The position numbers and the translations under genes are program-made. From the NCBI GenBank assembly GCA_001750645.1, contig MEIF01000016.1:1-39915 (forward strand): DNA of 39,915 bases. The letters run 5' to 3'. Shown here one piece after another: positions 7,619-16,032 of the stretch; the first letter of the stretch is position 1, and each line of letters opens with the position of its first letter. The notes beneath the pieces were generated by a model. It had not been told where the DNA came from, searched no databases, and saw only the letters and a list, made by a program, of their open reading frames with translations. The DNA comes from Gammaproteobacteria bacterium AqS3 (GTDB taxonomy: Bacteria > Pseudomonadota > Gammaproteobacteria > MEIF01 > AqS3).

Positions 7619-10137
7619 AGCTGGCGCTGCGGCTGCTGATCAGTCACCTGCGCCAGTCGACCGGGGCGCTGTTTCTGTCCCTGGTCCTGGTGGTCATCAG
7701 TGCGGTGGCCGTCACCGTGCTGACGGATCGGCTGGATCGCGCCGTGCGTTTTTCGAGCAATGTGCTGCTGGCGGCCGATGCCGTGGTTTCCTCGCGCAAG
7801 CCGCTGCCGGATGAGTTTCGCAGCGGCGCCGAGGCCGCCGGTCTGCAGAGCGTCGGCATGGTGACTTTCTCCAGCGTCCTGTTTGGCGAGACCCAGGCCA
7901 TCACCGCCTCGGTGAAGGCGGTTGAGACCGGCTACCCGCTCAGGGGCAGGGTCTGGACGAGCGATGAACCCTTTGGTCTCGGAGCCCCCGACCAGGACGG
8001 TGCACCGGCTCCGGGTGAGGTCTGGCTGGAATCGCGCCTGGCGGCACAGCTGGGAGCCAGGCCGGGGGATGCCGTTGAACTGGGCGAGACCGAGCTGAAA
8101 TTTGCCCGCATCCTGGTGCGCGAGCCCGACCCGGCCCAGGGGTTCGGCTACGCCCCCCGAGCGCTGATCAACCTGGCCGATCTGGAGCGGGCCGACGTGC
8201 TGCGACCCGGCAGTCGGGCGACACGCCGTCTGCTGCTGGCCGGGGCGCCCGATGCGGTCGAGGCCTACGTCGGCACCCTGCAGCTGGCCTCCGGTGAAAG
8301 GCTCTGGCGGGTCGGCGATCAGCAGCCCAATCTGGCCCGGGCGCTGAACAACGGCAAGGTCTTTCTGCTGCTTTCGACTCTATTGGTGGTGCTGACCTGT
8401 GCTGCCGCCAGCGGCATGAGCGCGCGCATTTTTGCGCACCGCCAGGTGCGCGCCATCGGGCTGCTCAAGGCCGAGGGCATGACGCCTGCGCGCGTTCTCG
8501 GCCTGCTGCTCTGGCAGATCAGCGCACTCGGGGCGGGGGCCTGGCTGATCGGCGGCGCGGTTGGCTGGGGGGTGCAGACGCTGCTGGGCGAGATGGCCGC
8601 CCGCTGGGTGCAGATCGAGCTGCCCGCAGCGAGTCCGCACCTGTTGATCAGCGGCGGGGTGGCGCTGCTGGTGCTCTACGGCTTTGCCCTGCCGCCGCTG
8701 CTGAAACTCTACCGTCTGACGCCGATGGCGGTGCTGCGCCCCCAGACAGACCTCGACACCCAGCCCGCCCCGCTGCAGCGCACGCTGCCGCTGCTGAGCC
8801 TGCTGTCGGTGTTCCTGCTGGTGCTGTGGTACGGCGGACAGTGGCGAATGATCGGCATCGTGCTGGTCTCGACGCTGGGCATGGGGCTGTTCTGCTATGG
8901 CGCCGTACACGGCCTCGGCAGGCTGCTGCGCCGCTCCGGAAATCTGACCGGCGGCTGGTGGCGGCTGCTGAGCGCCAACCTGCGCCGGGGTCAGCAGCCG
9001 CTGCAGCTGGCGGTGGCGTCGCTGGTGCTGTTTACCGGACTCCTGCTGGCGGCGGTGCGCTTTGATCTGCTGCAGGACTGGACCCGCGCCATTCCCGACG
9101 ACGCCCCGGATCATTTTCTCTTCAACATCTCGCCGCATGAGCGGGATGCCGTGCGCGATCACCTGGTCGATCAGGGCTGGGCGCACAGCGATTTCTTCCC
9201 GCTGGTCAATGCCCGGCTGCTCGAAGTCAATGGCGAGGTGCTCGAAGAGCGGACCTCGGAGGGGGAAAGCCCCCGGCGCCGTGCCCGCGACATCAATCTC
9301 AGCTGGGCACAGGAGCTGCCCAGCTCCAACCGTCTGCTGCGCGGCGCCTGGTGGGACGGGCCTCCCGCACCCGAGGGGGCGGTGCGCATCTCGCTTGAGG
9401 CCGAGTTTGCCGGCCGCTACGACATCGACGTCGGCGGTGTGCTGACTTTGAAACTGGCCGAGCGGCGCATCCAGGCCTATGTCGCCAGCATTCGCAGCGT
9501 GGACTGGAACGCCATGCAGCCGGGGTTTTGGGCCATCCTTGAACCCGGCGTCATCGACGAGACCACGGGGCTCTACCTGACCAGCTTTCGCCTCGGCGAG
9601 GGCGGCGGGGCGGCGCTCTACGACTTCCTGCGCACCTGGCCGGCGCTCGGGCTGATCTCGATGAATGCGGTGCTGCAGCAGATCAGGGGGCTCATTGCCC
9701 AGCTGGGCTGGGCGGTCGGTGCGATCTACCTGCTGGTGCTGGCGGCGGCGGCACTGATGCTCTACGTCATCGTCGTCAGCAGCGACGCCGAGCATCGCCG
9801 CCAGGTGCTGACCCTGCGCGCACTCGGGGTCTCGTCGCGCACACTCAGCCGCATCCGCCGCATTGAATTTGCCCTGAGGGGCCTGATCGCCGGTTTGCTG
9901 GCGGCGGCATTCGCCGAATTGACCCTGGCCGGCCTGCAGCTCTGGGTCATCAATGTCGAGATCCGCCTGCATCTCTGGCTGTGGCTGGCGGGGCCGCTCT
10001 CGGGGGCGCTGCTGCTGCCGGCGATTGGCGCACTCGGCGCCGGGGATGTTCGCAGCGGGCAGATCGCCGGTCTGCTGCGGGGGGCGCGCAGCGGCAAAGT
10101 GATTTGGATTGAGCGGTTGCTGCAGCGTGTCAACTGA
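7615..10137 (+). CDS. ybbP: FtsX-like ABC permease YbbP
   Basis: Large inner-membrane permease of 840 residues and partner of YbbA. An N-terminal membrane helix (about residues 15-35) is followed by a periplasmic domain. A first FtsX core has helices from about 250 to 370, then a middle helix bundle (about 385-485), a second periplasmic domain, and a C-terminal FtsX core (about 695-820). This duplicated FtsX layout fits YbbP. The start is GTG within GTGA at the ybbA stop. Members of this group are thought to move or extract envelope lipids or lipoproteins by mechanotransmission, not solute import; the exact job is unknown. Confidence 0.92.
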   Translation: MKLALRLLISHLRQSTGALFLSLVLVVISAVAVTVLTDRLDRAVRFSSNVLLAADAVVSSRKPLPDEFRSGAEAAGLQSVGMVTFSSVLFGETQAITASVKAVETGYPLRGRVWTSDEPFGLGAPDQDGAPAPGEVWLESRLAAQLGARPGDAVELGETELKFARILVREPDPAQGFGYAPRALINLADLERADVLRPGSRATRRLLLAGAPDAVEAYVGTLQLASGERLWRVGDQQPNLARALNNGKVFLLLSTLLVVLTCAAASGMSARIFAHRQVRAIGLLKAEGMTPARVLGLLLWQISALGAGAWLIGGAVGWGVQTLLGEMAARWVQIELPAASPHLLISGGVALLVLYGFALPPLLKLYRLTPMAVLRPQTDLDTQPAPLQRTLPLLSLLSVFLLVLWYGGQWRMIGIVLVSTLGMGLFCYGAVHGLGRLLRRSGNLTGGWWRLLSANLRRGQQPLQLAVASLVLFTGLLLAAVRFDLLQDWTRAIPDDAPDHFLFNISPHERDAVRDHLVDQGWAHSDFFPLVNARLLEVNGEVLEERTSEGESPRRRARDINLSWAQELPSSNRLLRGAWWDGPPAPEGAVRISLEAEFAGRYDIDVGGVLTLKLAERRIQAYVASIRSVDWNAMQPGFWAILEPGVIDETTGLYLTSFRLGEGGGAALYDFLRTWPALGLISMNAVLQQIRGLIAQLGWAVGAIYLLVLAAAALMLYVIVVSSDAEHRRQVLTLRALGVSSRTLSRIRRIEFALRGLIAGLLAAAFAELTLAGLQLWVINVEIRLHLWLWLAGPLSGALLLPAIGALGAGDVRSGQIAGLLRGARSGKVIWIERLLQRVN

Positions 10138-11239
10138 GAACAGCATTCGTCTGGGGCTCTGGGTGCTGTGCATCACCGCAGGGGTCGCCCTGGTTGGGTG
10201 TATTGCCCTCTTGATTCTGATGTTCAGTCGGGGGGTTCAGGACGGGCTGATTGAGTCAGCCGTGCAGAGTCAGCTGCAGTCCGTTCAGGAGAGGCGGGAG
10301 CGCCTGGATGCCGAGGCCCTGCACGTATTCGTCTGCGGTGCGGGCACGCCGCTCAATCGCGAGATGGCACAGCAGTGCCTGGCGGTTGTCGCCGGTGACA
10401 CCACGCTGATCTTTGATGCCGGAGCGCGCTCGGTGGTGCGGCTTCTGGACATGCCCGAGATCGATCCCGGCGGCATTGATGCGGTCTTCATCACCCACAC
10501 CCACTCCGATCACATTGCCGGTCTGGGCGAACTCAATCTGATCTCCTGGATCGGCGGCGGACGCACCGAACCGCTGCCGGTCTACGGTGCACCCGACGTG
10601 ACCGACGTGGTTGAGGGGTTCAATCGCGCCTACTCTCCCGACGGCGACTTTCGCACCGATCACCACGGCGAGGGGATTGCCCCGCCCCAGGGTCGGCCGA
10701 TGCGCCCCCATCCATTTGAGCCGGGCATTGAGATGCAGCCCGTCTATGAGTCTGGCGAGGTCTCTGTCGAGGCGATGGAGGTGGTGCATCCGCCGGTTCG
10801 GGGTGCGGTGGGCTACCGGGTGCGCCACCGGGATCGCTCCATTGTGATCAGCGGCGACACCGACCTGTCGGAGGACCTGCTCAAAGCCAGCGACGGGGTC
10901 GATGTGCTGATTCACGAGGGCATGCTCAAGGATGTCGTCGCCCTGATGTCGCGCATTGCCGCTCAGGAGGGAGCCGAGCGCCTCGCCAACATTTTCACTG
11001 ACATTCTCAACTATCACGCCGACCTGGCCGAGCTGCAGGATGCCATTGCCGAGCGGCAAATCGACATTCGCCTGCTGCTGATCAACCACTTGGTGCCCCA
11101 GCCCAATTTCATCATCGAACGGCGCATCAAGGCGATTTTTGACGACGCCCCGTACCGGGTCAAGCTCGCCCGTGACCGCATGCGGATTTCGCTGCCGCTG
11201 GGTTCTGCGCAAGTCGAGGTCTATCCGACCGGGGACTGA
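10127..11239 (+). CDS. Membrane-anchored metallo-beta-lactamase-fold hydrolase
   Basis: A zinc hydrolase of the RNase Z/arylsulfatase-like branch, 370 residues from the GTG at 10127. An N-terminal hydrophobic helix (about residues 7-33) without a clear cleavage site suggests a membrane-anchored periplasmic enzyme. The metal motif is THTHSDHIAG; later ligands are in VVHPPV, ISGDTDLSE and LINHLVPQP. The frame is open from a TTG at 10109, but GTG gives a more usual hydrophobic N-terminus; either overlaps the ybbP end, so translation is probably coupled. The anchor argues against a tRNA-processing role. Substrate is unknown. Confidence 0.85.
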   Translation: MSTENSIRLGLWVLCITAGVALVGCIALLILMFSRGVQDGLIESAVQSQLQSVQERRERLDAEALHVFVCGAGTPLNREMAQQCLAVVAGDTTLIFDAGARSVVRLLDMPEIDPGGIDAVFITHTHSDHIAGLGELNLISWIGGGRTEPLPVYGAPDVTDVVEGFNRAYSPDGDFRTDHHGEGIAPPQGRPMRPHPFEPGIEMQPVYESGEVSVEAMEVVHPPVRGAVGYRVRHRDRSIVISGDTDLSEDLLKASDGVDVLIHEGMLKDVVALMSRIAAQEGAERLANIFTDILNYHADLAELQDAIAERQIDIRLLLINHLVPQPNFIIERRIKAIFDDAPYRVKLARDRMRISLPLGSAQVEVYPTGD

Positions 11240-11258
11240 ACGGTCAGCGTCTTGCGGT

Positions 11259-11280
11259 GATGCCGCACCGGTGCTGCATC
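11259..11280. repeat. Palindrome between convergent genes
   Basis: A 22-bp inverted repeat with no spacer, GATGCCGCACC then GGTGCTGCATC, has one mismatched pair. It lies in the 51-base gap between the ends of the metallohydrolase and the GPH transporter. It may form a transcript-end hairpin for both; no T-tract follows. Confidence 0.4.
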
Positions 11281-11290
11281 GGCGACCCCA

Positions 11291-12667
11291 TCAGTTCTGG
11301 CCGGCTGCCGAGGCTTGCGATGCCGCATTGCGGGCTTCGAGCTCCCTCTGGATTTCGCTGTGGCGCTCCCGGGTCAGGTCGTAGCCCGACAGCTGCCACA
11401 GCAGCACGAGGTAGACCGAAATGCTGCCGATGACGTACATGCCGAGCAGCCCCCAGCGCATGAGGTCGTCCTGCTCAGGCAGGGCGGCGTCATAGCCGAA
11501 GGCGACCTCCAGAATGATCAGAACCACCGGCGACATGCCGACGCCGATTTTTGAGCAGGTCGTGGTCAGGGCGAACAGCAGGCCGCTGCGACGCTTGCCG
11601 TAGCTCAGCTCGTCCCGGTCAATGATGTCCGACATCAGCGAGCGCACCAGAATCGGCGGGGCGCCGAAGGCCAATCCGGCCAGCCCGATGACAACCCAGA
11701 AAGTGATGACGCTGCCCGACCATCCGTAGATGGCGGCGACGCCGACGGCCAGCACGCAGAGCTGCATCAGAATGATGTAGCGCCCGGCGATGATGAAGGC
11801 CTGGTGCTTCTGCAGTCTCTCGGCAAGGCGCTGCCAGAACGGCACGCCGAAAATGCTGCAGAGGAAGTAGAACAGCAGCAGGGCAAAACGCTGGTCGCGG
11901 ACGTCAAACAGGTGGGTACACATCAGGAAGAACAGCGAGCCCTGGACGCCCTGGGTGACGCTCGAGGCAATCTCGGCGATCAGCACCCGCCGCATGTTGT
12001 GGTTGGCCGCCAGAATCTTCAGCCCCTCCTTCCAGTCGACCTGGCTCTCCTGCGAGGAGCGCCTGTCGGGCAGCACGATCAGCGCCCAGAGAATCACAGG
12101 GACGACCAGTATCAGCATGTACAGGCCGATGCTGTGGAAGCGCGCTGCCTCCGAGCCGCCGAGATAGGTCACCAGCAGGGGCAGGCAGAGCACGGTGATC
12201 ATGCTGATGATCGAGACAATCTCGCGCATGGAAAACAGCCGGATGCGCTCGTTGTAATTCGGCGCCAGCTCAGCGCCCCACGACAGCTGCGACATGAACA
12301 TCAGCGTATAGGAGGTGTACAGCAGCAGCAGCGAGCCGCCCAGGTAGACGGCATCGGCGCCGGGCTGCGGGAAGTAGATCAGCGCGGCGCCGCCCATCAT
12401 CAGCGGGGTGGCCAGCAGGATCCAGTGTTTGTGCTTGCCCCAGGGGCTCTGGGCGCGGTCGAGAATCAGCCCCATGGGCGGGTCGGTGAGGATGTCCCAG
12501 ACCCGCGCCAGAATAAACAGCGTCCCGACCGTGGCCGCACCCAGGCCGATTTCCTCGATGTAGTAAATCGGCACGAACACCACCATGGGCATGCCGATGA
12601 TTGACACCGGCGCCACCATCGAGGCATAGGGCAGCACCCACCGCCAGGGAATTCTTTGCTCATTCAT
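11291..12667 (-). CDS. GPH-family (MelB-like) cation:sugar symporter
   Basis: Inner-membrane transporter of 458 residues with about 12 hydrophobic segments, in the glycoside-pentoside-hexuronide:cation family of the major facilitator superfamily. Family features include the early helix with ARVWDILTDPPMGLILDR, where the paired acidic residues match the MelB cation site, then SPWGKHKHWIL, and the later loop SLMSDIIDRDELSYGKRRSG. I prefer the ATG at 12667; a TTG nine codons upstream is possible. No sugar-metabolism genes are adjacent, so the substrate cannot be inferred. It lies upstream of nothing obvious and is in the same orientation as tatD. Confidence 0.9.
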   Translation of the reverse strand: MNEQRIPWRWVLPYASMVAPVSIIGMPMVVFVPIYYIEEIGLGAATVGTLFILARVWDILTDPPMGLILDRAQSPWGKHKHWILLATPLMMGGAALIYFPQPGADAVYLGGSLLLLYTSYTLMFMSQLSWGAELAPNYNERIRLFSMREIVSIISMITVLCLPLLVTYLGGSEAARFHSIGLYMLILVVPVILWALIVLPDRRSSQESQVDWKEGLKILAANHNMRRVLIAEIASSVTQGVQGSLFFLMCTHLFDVRDQRFALLLFYFLCSIFGVPFWQRLAERLQKHQAFIIAGRYIILMQLCVLAVGVAAIYGWSGSVITFWVVIGLAGLAFGAPPILVRSLMSDIIDRDELSYGKRRSGLLFALTTTCSKIGVGMSPVVLIILEVAFGYDAALPEQDDLMRWGLLGMYVIGSISVYLVLLWQLSGYDLTRERHSEIQRELEARNAASQASAAGQN

Positions 12668-12713
12668 GATGGGATCCCGGCGGGGCCTCGGCAATGTTAA
12701 CCGACAGAGCGCC

Positions 12714-13514
12714 TCAATTGGCGGCGAAAAACGTCTCGGCGTTGCTGCGGGTCTGCACGGCCAGCTGCTCCGGTGAAACTTCGAGCAGTCGTGCCACCAC
12801 GGTTCCGATATGCACCAAGTGGCCGGGTTCGTTGCGCCGGTTTTGGGGTTTGGGATCCAGATCGCGGGGCAGCAGGTAGGGGCAGTCGGTCTCGAGCAGC
12901 AGCCGGTCGGCCGGGATGCGCCCGATCAGTTCATGCAGGTGCAGCCCCCGGCGCTCGTCGCATATCCAGCCCGTTATCCCGATGTAGAGATCCAGGTCGA
13001 GGCAGTCCTCAAGCTCGGCCGCAGTCCCGGTGAAGCAGTGCGCCACCGCCCTCGGGATGGCGCCTCGGTGCTCGCCCACCAGGGCGATGAAGTCCTCGTG
13101 CGCTTCTCGTTGATGCAGAAACACCGGCATGTTCAAGTCGGCCGCCAGCGACAGCTGGCCGGTGAAAGCCCGCAGCTGCTCTGGGCGCGAGGCGTAGTTG
13201 CGGTGATAGTCCAGCCCGGTTTCGCCGACGGCGCGCACGCATTCCCGCCGCAGCAGCCGGTGCAAAGCGGCATTGCTGTCGGCGTCGTATTCCCCGGCGC
13301 TGTGCGGATGCACCCCGGCGGTGGCCAGCAGACGGGGGTGTTGTTCGGCGATCTCTGCGGCACGGGCGCTCATGTCAAGCGAGGTTCCGGTGATGCACAG
13401 CTGCCTCACGCCGAGTGCCTCGGCACGCCGCAGAACAGCGTCCAGGTCGTCGGCAAAACTGGAGTGCCCCAGGTTGGCGCCAATGTCAAACCAGCTCGCC
13501 GTCGGAGTGTGCAT
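12714..13514 (-). CDS. tatD: TatD family metal-dependent DNase
   Basis: Cytoplasmic 3'-5' exonuclease of 266 residues, implicated in DNA repair. It aligns closely with E. coli TatD. The start FDIGANLGHSSF lacks the first HxH motif, as E. coli TatD also does. Then come AGVHPHSA, GETGLDYHRNY, PVFLHQR, AHCFTG, ITGWICDERRG and LETDCPYLLPRDLDPKP. The frame is open about 57 codons further upstream, but the ATG at 13514 matches the family N-terminus and sits 26 bases after a -10-like TAGAAT. It is probably transcribed with the GPH transporter (46-base gap). Confidence 0.94.
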   Translation of the reverse strand: MHTPTASWFDIGANLGHSSFADDLDAVLRRAEALGVRQLCITGTSLDMSARAAEIAEQHPRLLATAGVHPHSAGEYDADSNAALHRLLRRECVRAVGETGLDYHRNYASRPEQLRAFTGQLSLAADLNMPVFLHQREAHEDFIALVGEHRGAIPRAVAHCFTGTAAELEDCLDLDLYIGITGWICDERRGLHLHELIGRIPADRLLLETDCPYLLPRDLDPKPQNRRNEPGHLVHIGTVVARLLEVSPEQLAVQTRSNAETFFAAN

Positions 13515-13539
13515 CTGTTCACTCGCCCGGTTTCGGCGG

Positions 13540-13546
13540 TATTCTA
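13540..13546. promoter_or_regulatory. Symmetric -10 shared by tatD and the propeller lipoprotein gene
   Basis: TATTCTA gives TATTCT on the + strand (30 bases before the ATG at 13576) and TAGAAT on the - strand (26 bases before the tatD ATG). The match to consensus is moderate on both strands and no -35 is evident. Confidence 0.42.
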
Positions 13547-13575
13547 TTGGCCTTGCATCCGAACAAGAACCTGCG

Positions 13576-15189
13576 ATGTCAACTGCCCGAATGCTCTCTG
13601 CCACCCTGATTGCCCTGCTGCTCGCCGGCTGCGGCGGAGACACGGAGACTCTGATCCCGCCGGCGCCGGGGCCGTTCAAGGGCATTCACGGCCTGACCTT
13701 TGACAACGAGGGGCGGCTGCTGGTCGGCAGCGTCGTCGGTCGGGCAATCTACGAGGTCGACACGGTCAGCGGGGCGGTGGTCGAGTTCATCGGCCTCCCG
13801 CATGGCATGGCCGACGATCTTGAGCAGGGGCCGGACGGCACCCTGGTCTGGACGGCCATCCTCGAGGGGCGCGCCTATGCGCGCGGGCCGGATGATGAGA
13901 TCCGCGTCATCGCCGAGAACCTGCCCGGCATGAATTCCGTCGCCTGGAACAGCGAGGGCAGGCTGTTTGCAACGCAGGTGTTTGACGGCGATGCACTCTG
14001 GGAGCTGGATCCAACCGGCGAGACAAAACCCAGATTGATTCTGAGCGATCTGGGCGGGCTCAACGGCTTTGACTTTGCTCCGGACGGGCGCCTCTACGGC
14101 CCGCTCTGGTTCAAAAAACAGGTGGTTTCAATCGACGTTGACACCGGCGACATGCGCATCGTCGCCGATGGCTTCGGCATTCCGGCTGCGGTCAACTTTG
14201 ATTCCAAGGGCACCCTCTACGCCGTCGACACGCAGCGGGGCGAAGTGTTGATCGTCGATATTGAGAGCGGTGAAAAAACCCTGTTCGCGAGCGTTGATCC
14301 GGCCATTGACAACCTCGCCATCGCACCCGATGACAGCGTTTACATCAGCAACATGGCCGACAACGCCATCCTGCATATATGGCCCGACAACGGCGAGGTC
14401 AAGACCATCACCTCGCATCCGCTGTCGGTGGCGGCCGATGTGGCGCTGGTGCCGGGCGAGGGGGGCGAGCCCGATCAGATCTATGTGGCCGGAGTGTTCT
14501 CGCTGACGCGCATCAACGCACTGGACAAGACGGTCGAGCAGATCGCCTCGGTATTCGGCAATGAAATCGAATACCCGATGCACATCGACTATGGCGACGG
14601 CATGCTCATGCTGAGCAGCTGGTCGTCCGGCACGATTCAGATGCTCGACGCCAAGACCCATGAAAGCGCCGGGCTATTTCATGACATGGGCGCCCCGCAC
14701 AGCGGCGTTGTTGTCTCCCCGCAGGAGGTGCTCTACGTCGATCTGCTGCGGGGTGCACTGGTGCGCTTCAACCCGGAGCAGCCCGATGAGCGCGAGGATT
14801 TGCTGTCAGTGCAGGGGCTTACAGCGGTCGAAAGCGGCACCCAGCCGGGTGAATACTTTTTGCTGATTGAGGGCGATATCCAGAAATGGGTTGAGGAGGG
14901 CAATTCGTTTGAGGTGCTGGTGAGCGATCTCAACAACCCCGAGGGCTTGACCCTGGGACTCGATGGCAAGCTCTATGTCGCCGAGATCGGCAGCAGGCGC
15001 ATCGTGAGTCTGCCCGCCGACGGATCGGGACCCATCAGGGAGGTTGCAGCCGGACTCAACATCGGCTTCCCCGCTCCCGGCGGCATCCCGCCCAGCTATA
15101 TCCCGACCGGCATCGCCGCCGATGCCCAGGGCCGCGTGTACTACACCTCGGATGTCGACACCGCCCTGTACCGCGTTACGCCTGAGTAA
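13576..15189 (+). CDS. Predicted beta-propeller lipoprotein
   Basis: A 537-residue exported protein. The signal peptide ends in a lipobox LLLAGC with C19 as the lipid-modified cysteine and G at +2, so outer-membrane sorting is likely. The rest is a series of propeller-blade repeats of the SMP-30/NHL kind: phrases such as GLTFDNEGRLLVGSVVG, FAPDGRLYGPLW, IAPDDSVYISN and LGLDGKLYVAEIGS recur about every 40-50 residues. This suggests two propellers or one large one. The ATG at 13576 was chosen because the lipoprotein signal starts there, although the frame is open far upstream across tatD. Substrate or partner is unknown; a sugar-lactone hydrolase or a binding scaffold are possible. Confidence 0.85.
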   Translation: MSTARMLSATLIALLLAGCGGDTETLIPPAPGPFKGIHGLTFDNEGRLLVGSVVGRAIYEVDTVSGAVVEFIGLPHGMADDLEQGPDGTLVWTAILEGRAYARGPDDEIRVIAENLPGMNSVAWNSEGRLFATQVFDGDALWELDPTGETKPRLILSDLGGLNGFDFAPDGRLYGPLWFKKQVVSIDVDTGDMRIVADGFGIPAAVNFDSKGTLYAVDTQRGEVLIVDIESGEKTLFASVDPAIDNLAIAPDDSVYISNMADNAILHIWPDNGEVKTITSHPLSVAADVALVPGEGGEPDQIYVAGVFSLTRINALDKTVEQIASVFGNEIEYPMHIDYGDGMLMLSSWSSGTIQMLDAKTHESAGLFHDMGAPHSGVVVSPQEVLYVDLLRGALVRFNPEQPDEREDLLSVQGLTAVESGTQPGEYFLLIEGDIQKWVEEGNSFEVLVSDLNNPEGLTLGLDGKLYVAEIGSRRIVSLPADGSGPIREVAAGLNIGFPAPGGIPPSYIPTGIAADAQGRVYYTSDVDTALYRVTPE

Positions 15190-15197
15190 GCGACGGT

Positions 15198-15641
15198 TTG
15201 GCCGACATCTTTGACAAGACGACGCGCTCAAGGGTGATGTCGCGCATTCGCGGCAAGGGAAACCGCAGCACCGAGTTGACCTTCATCACGCTGATGCGGC
15301 GCGAGAAGATCTCCGGCTGGCGGCGGGGCGCCCGGGTTTACGGTCGCCCCGACTTTGTATTCCCGCGCGAGAAAGTCGCGGTCTTTGTCGACGGCTGTTT
15401 TTGGCATGGGTGCCCGAAACACTTTCGCATGCCGGCCAGCAACACCGAATACTGGAGCGCCAAAATTTTGACCAATCGCCGGCGCGATGCGCATGTGACC
15501 CGAAAGCTGCGCAGCGAGGGCTGGAGCGTGTTTCGCATCTGGGAGCACCATCTGCGCCCGCGCGCACCGGGAATGTCAGCGCGCATCGGCTCGCTCAGAA
15601 GGGCTCTTGAAAGCCGCGATCCTGGGACTGCACCGGCCTGA
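15198..15641 (+). CDS. vsr: Very-short-patch repair endonuclease (Vsr-like)
   Basis: Predicted to nick DNA 5' of T in T:G mismatches made by deamination of 5-methylcytosine. It has the family N-terminus with MSRIRGKGNRSTE, then GRPDFVFP with catalytic D52, and DGCFWHGCPKH with zinc cysteines C67 and C72 and histidines H70 and H75. Length is 147 residues, near the usual 130-156. The start is a TTG with a weak ribosome site, placed eight bases after the lipoprotein stop. Vsr usually sits beside a Dcm-type cytosine methyltransferase; none is in this window. It is convergent with fdxA-mutS. Confidence 0.9.
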   Translation: MADIFDKTTRSRVMSRIRGKGNRSTELTFITLMRREKISGWRRGARVYGRPDFVFPREKVAVFVDGCFWHGCPKHFRMPASNTEYWSAKILTNRRRDAHVTRKLRSEGWSVFRIWEHHLRPRAPGMSARIGSLRRALESRDPGTAPA

Positions 15642-15675
15642 TTGTGGGGCGGTTGCAAAAACACCGCGCGGGTGC

Positions 15676-15999
15676 TCAGCGCTCCAGATATTTCAACTTG
15701 TCGGGTGCACCGTCCCACTGCTTGGCGTCCGGCAGCGGCTCCTGCTTCTGGGTGATGTTGGGCCACTCGCGCGCCAGCTCGTCGTTGATCTGCAGGAACT
15801 GCTGTTGATCCTCGGACAGCTCCTCCTCGGCCAAGATGGCGTCAACCGGGCACTCGGGCTCGCACAATCCGCAGTCAATGCACTCATCGGGGTGGATGGC
15901 CAGGAAGTTGGGGCCCTCGTAAAAGCAGTCGACCGGGCACACCTCAACGCAGTCGGTGTGCTTGCACTTGATGCAGTTTTCGGTGACGACGAAAGTCAT
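15676..15999 (-). CDS. fdxA: Seven-iron ferredoxin FdxA
   Basis: A 107-residue cytoplasmic electron carrier with one [3Fe-4S] and one [4Fe-4S] cluster. Cysteines C9, C17, C21 and C40, C43, C46, C50 match the Azotobacter FdI type; C12 is an extra cysteine. The C-terminal tail after residue 55 is typical of this family. It lies 33 bases downstream of mutS, the same fdxA-mutS neighbourhood seen in Pseudomonas, and is probably cotranscribed. Confidence 0.95.
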   Translation of the reverse strand: MTFVVTENCIKCKHTDCVEVCPVDCFYEGPNFLAIHPDECIDCGLCEPECPVDAILAEEELSEDQQQFLQINDELAREWPNITQKQEPLPDAKQWDGAPDKLKYLER

Positions 16000-16032
16000 A
16001 AAACGCAGAGCCGCTCGCGATGCGCGGGGGCG

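Noticed and set aside
8380-10176. Antisense open frame of 598 codons opposite ybbP
   Set aside because: Composition is low-complexity (Gln, Arg, Pro, Ala) without domains; the opposite strand encodes the FtsX permease in a conserved ybbA-ybbP pair.
13273-13575. Longer N-terminus of the propeller lipoprotein across tatD
   Set aside because: The lipoprotein signal starts exactly at the ATG at 13576, and the upstream part is antisense to the conserved tatD.
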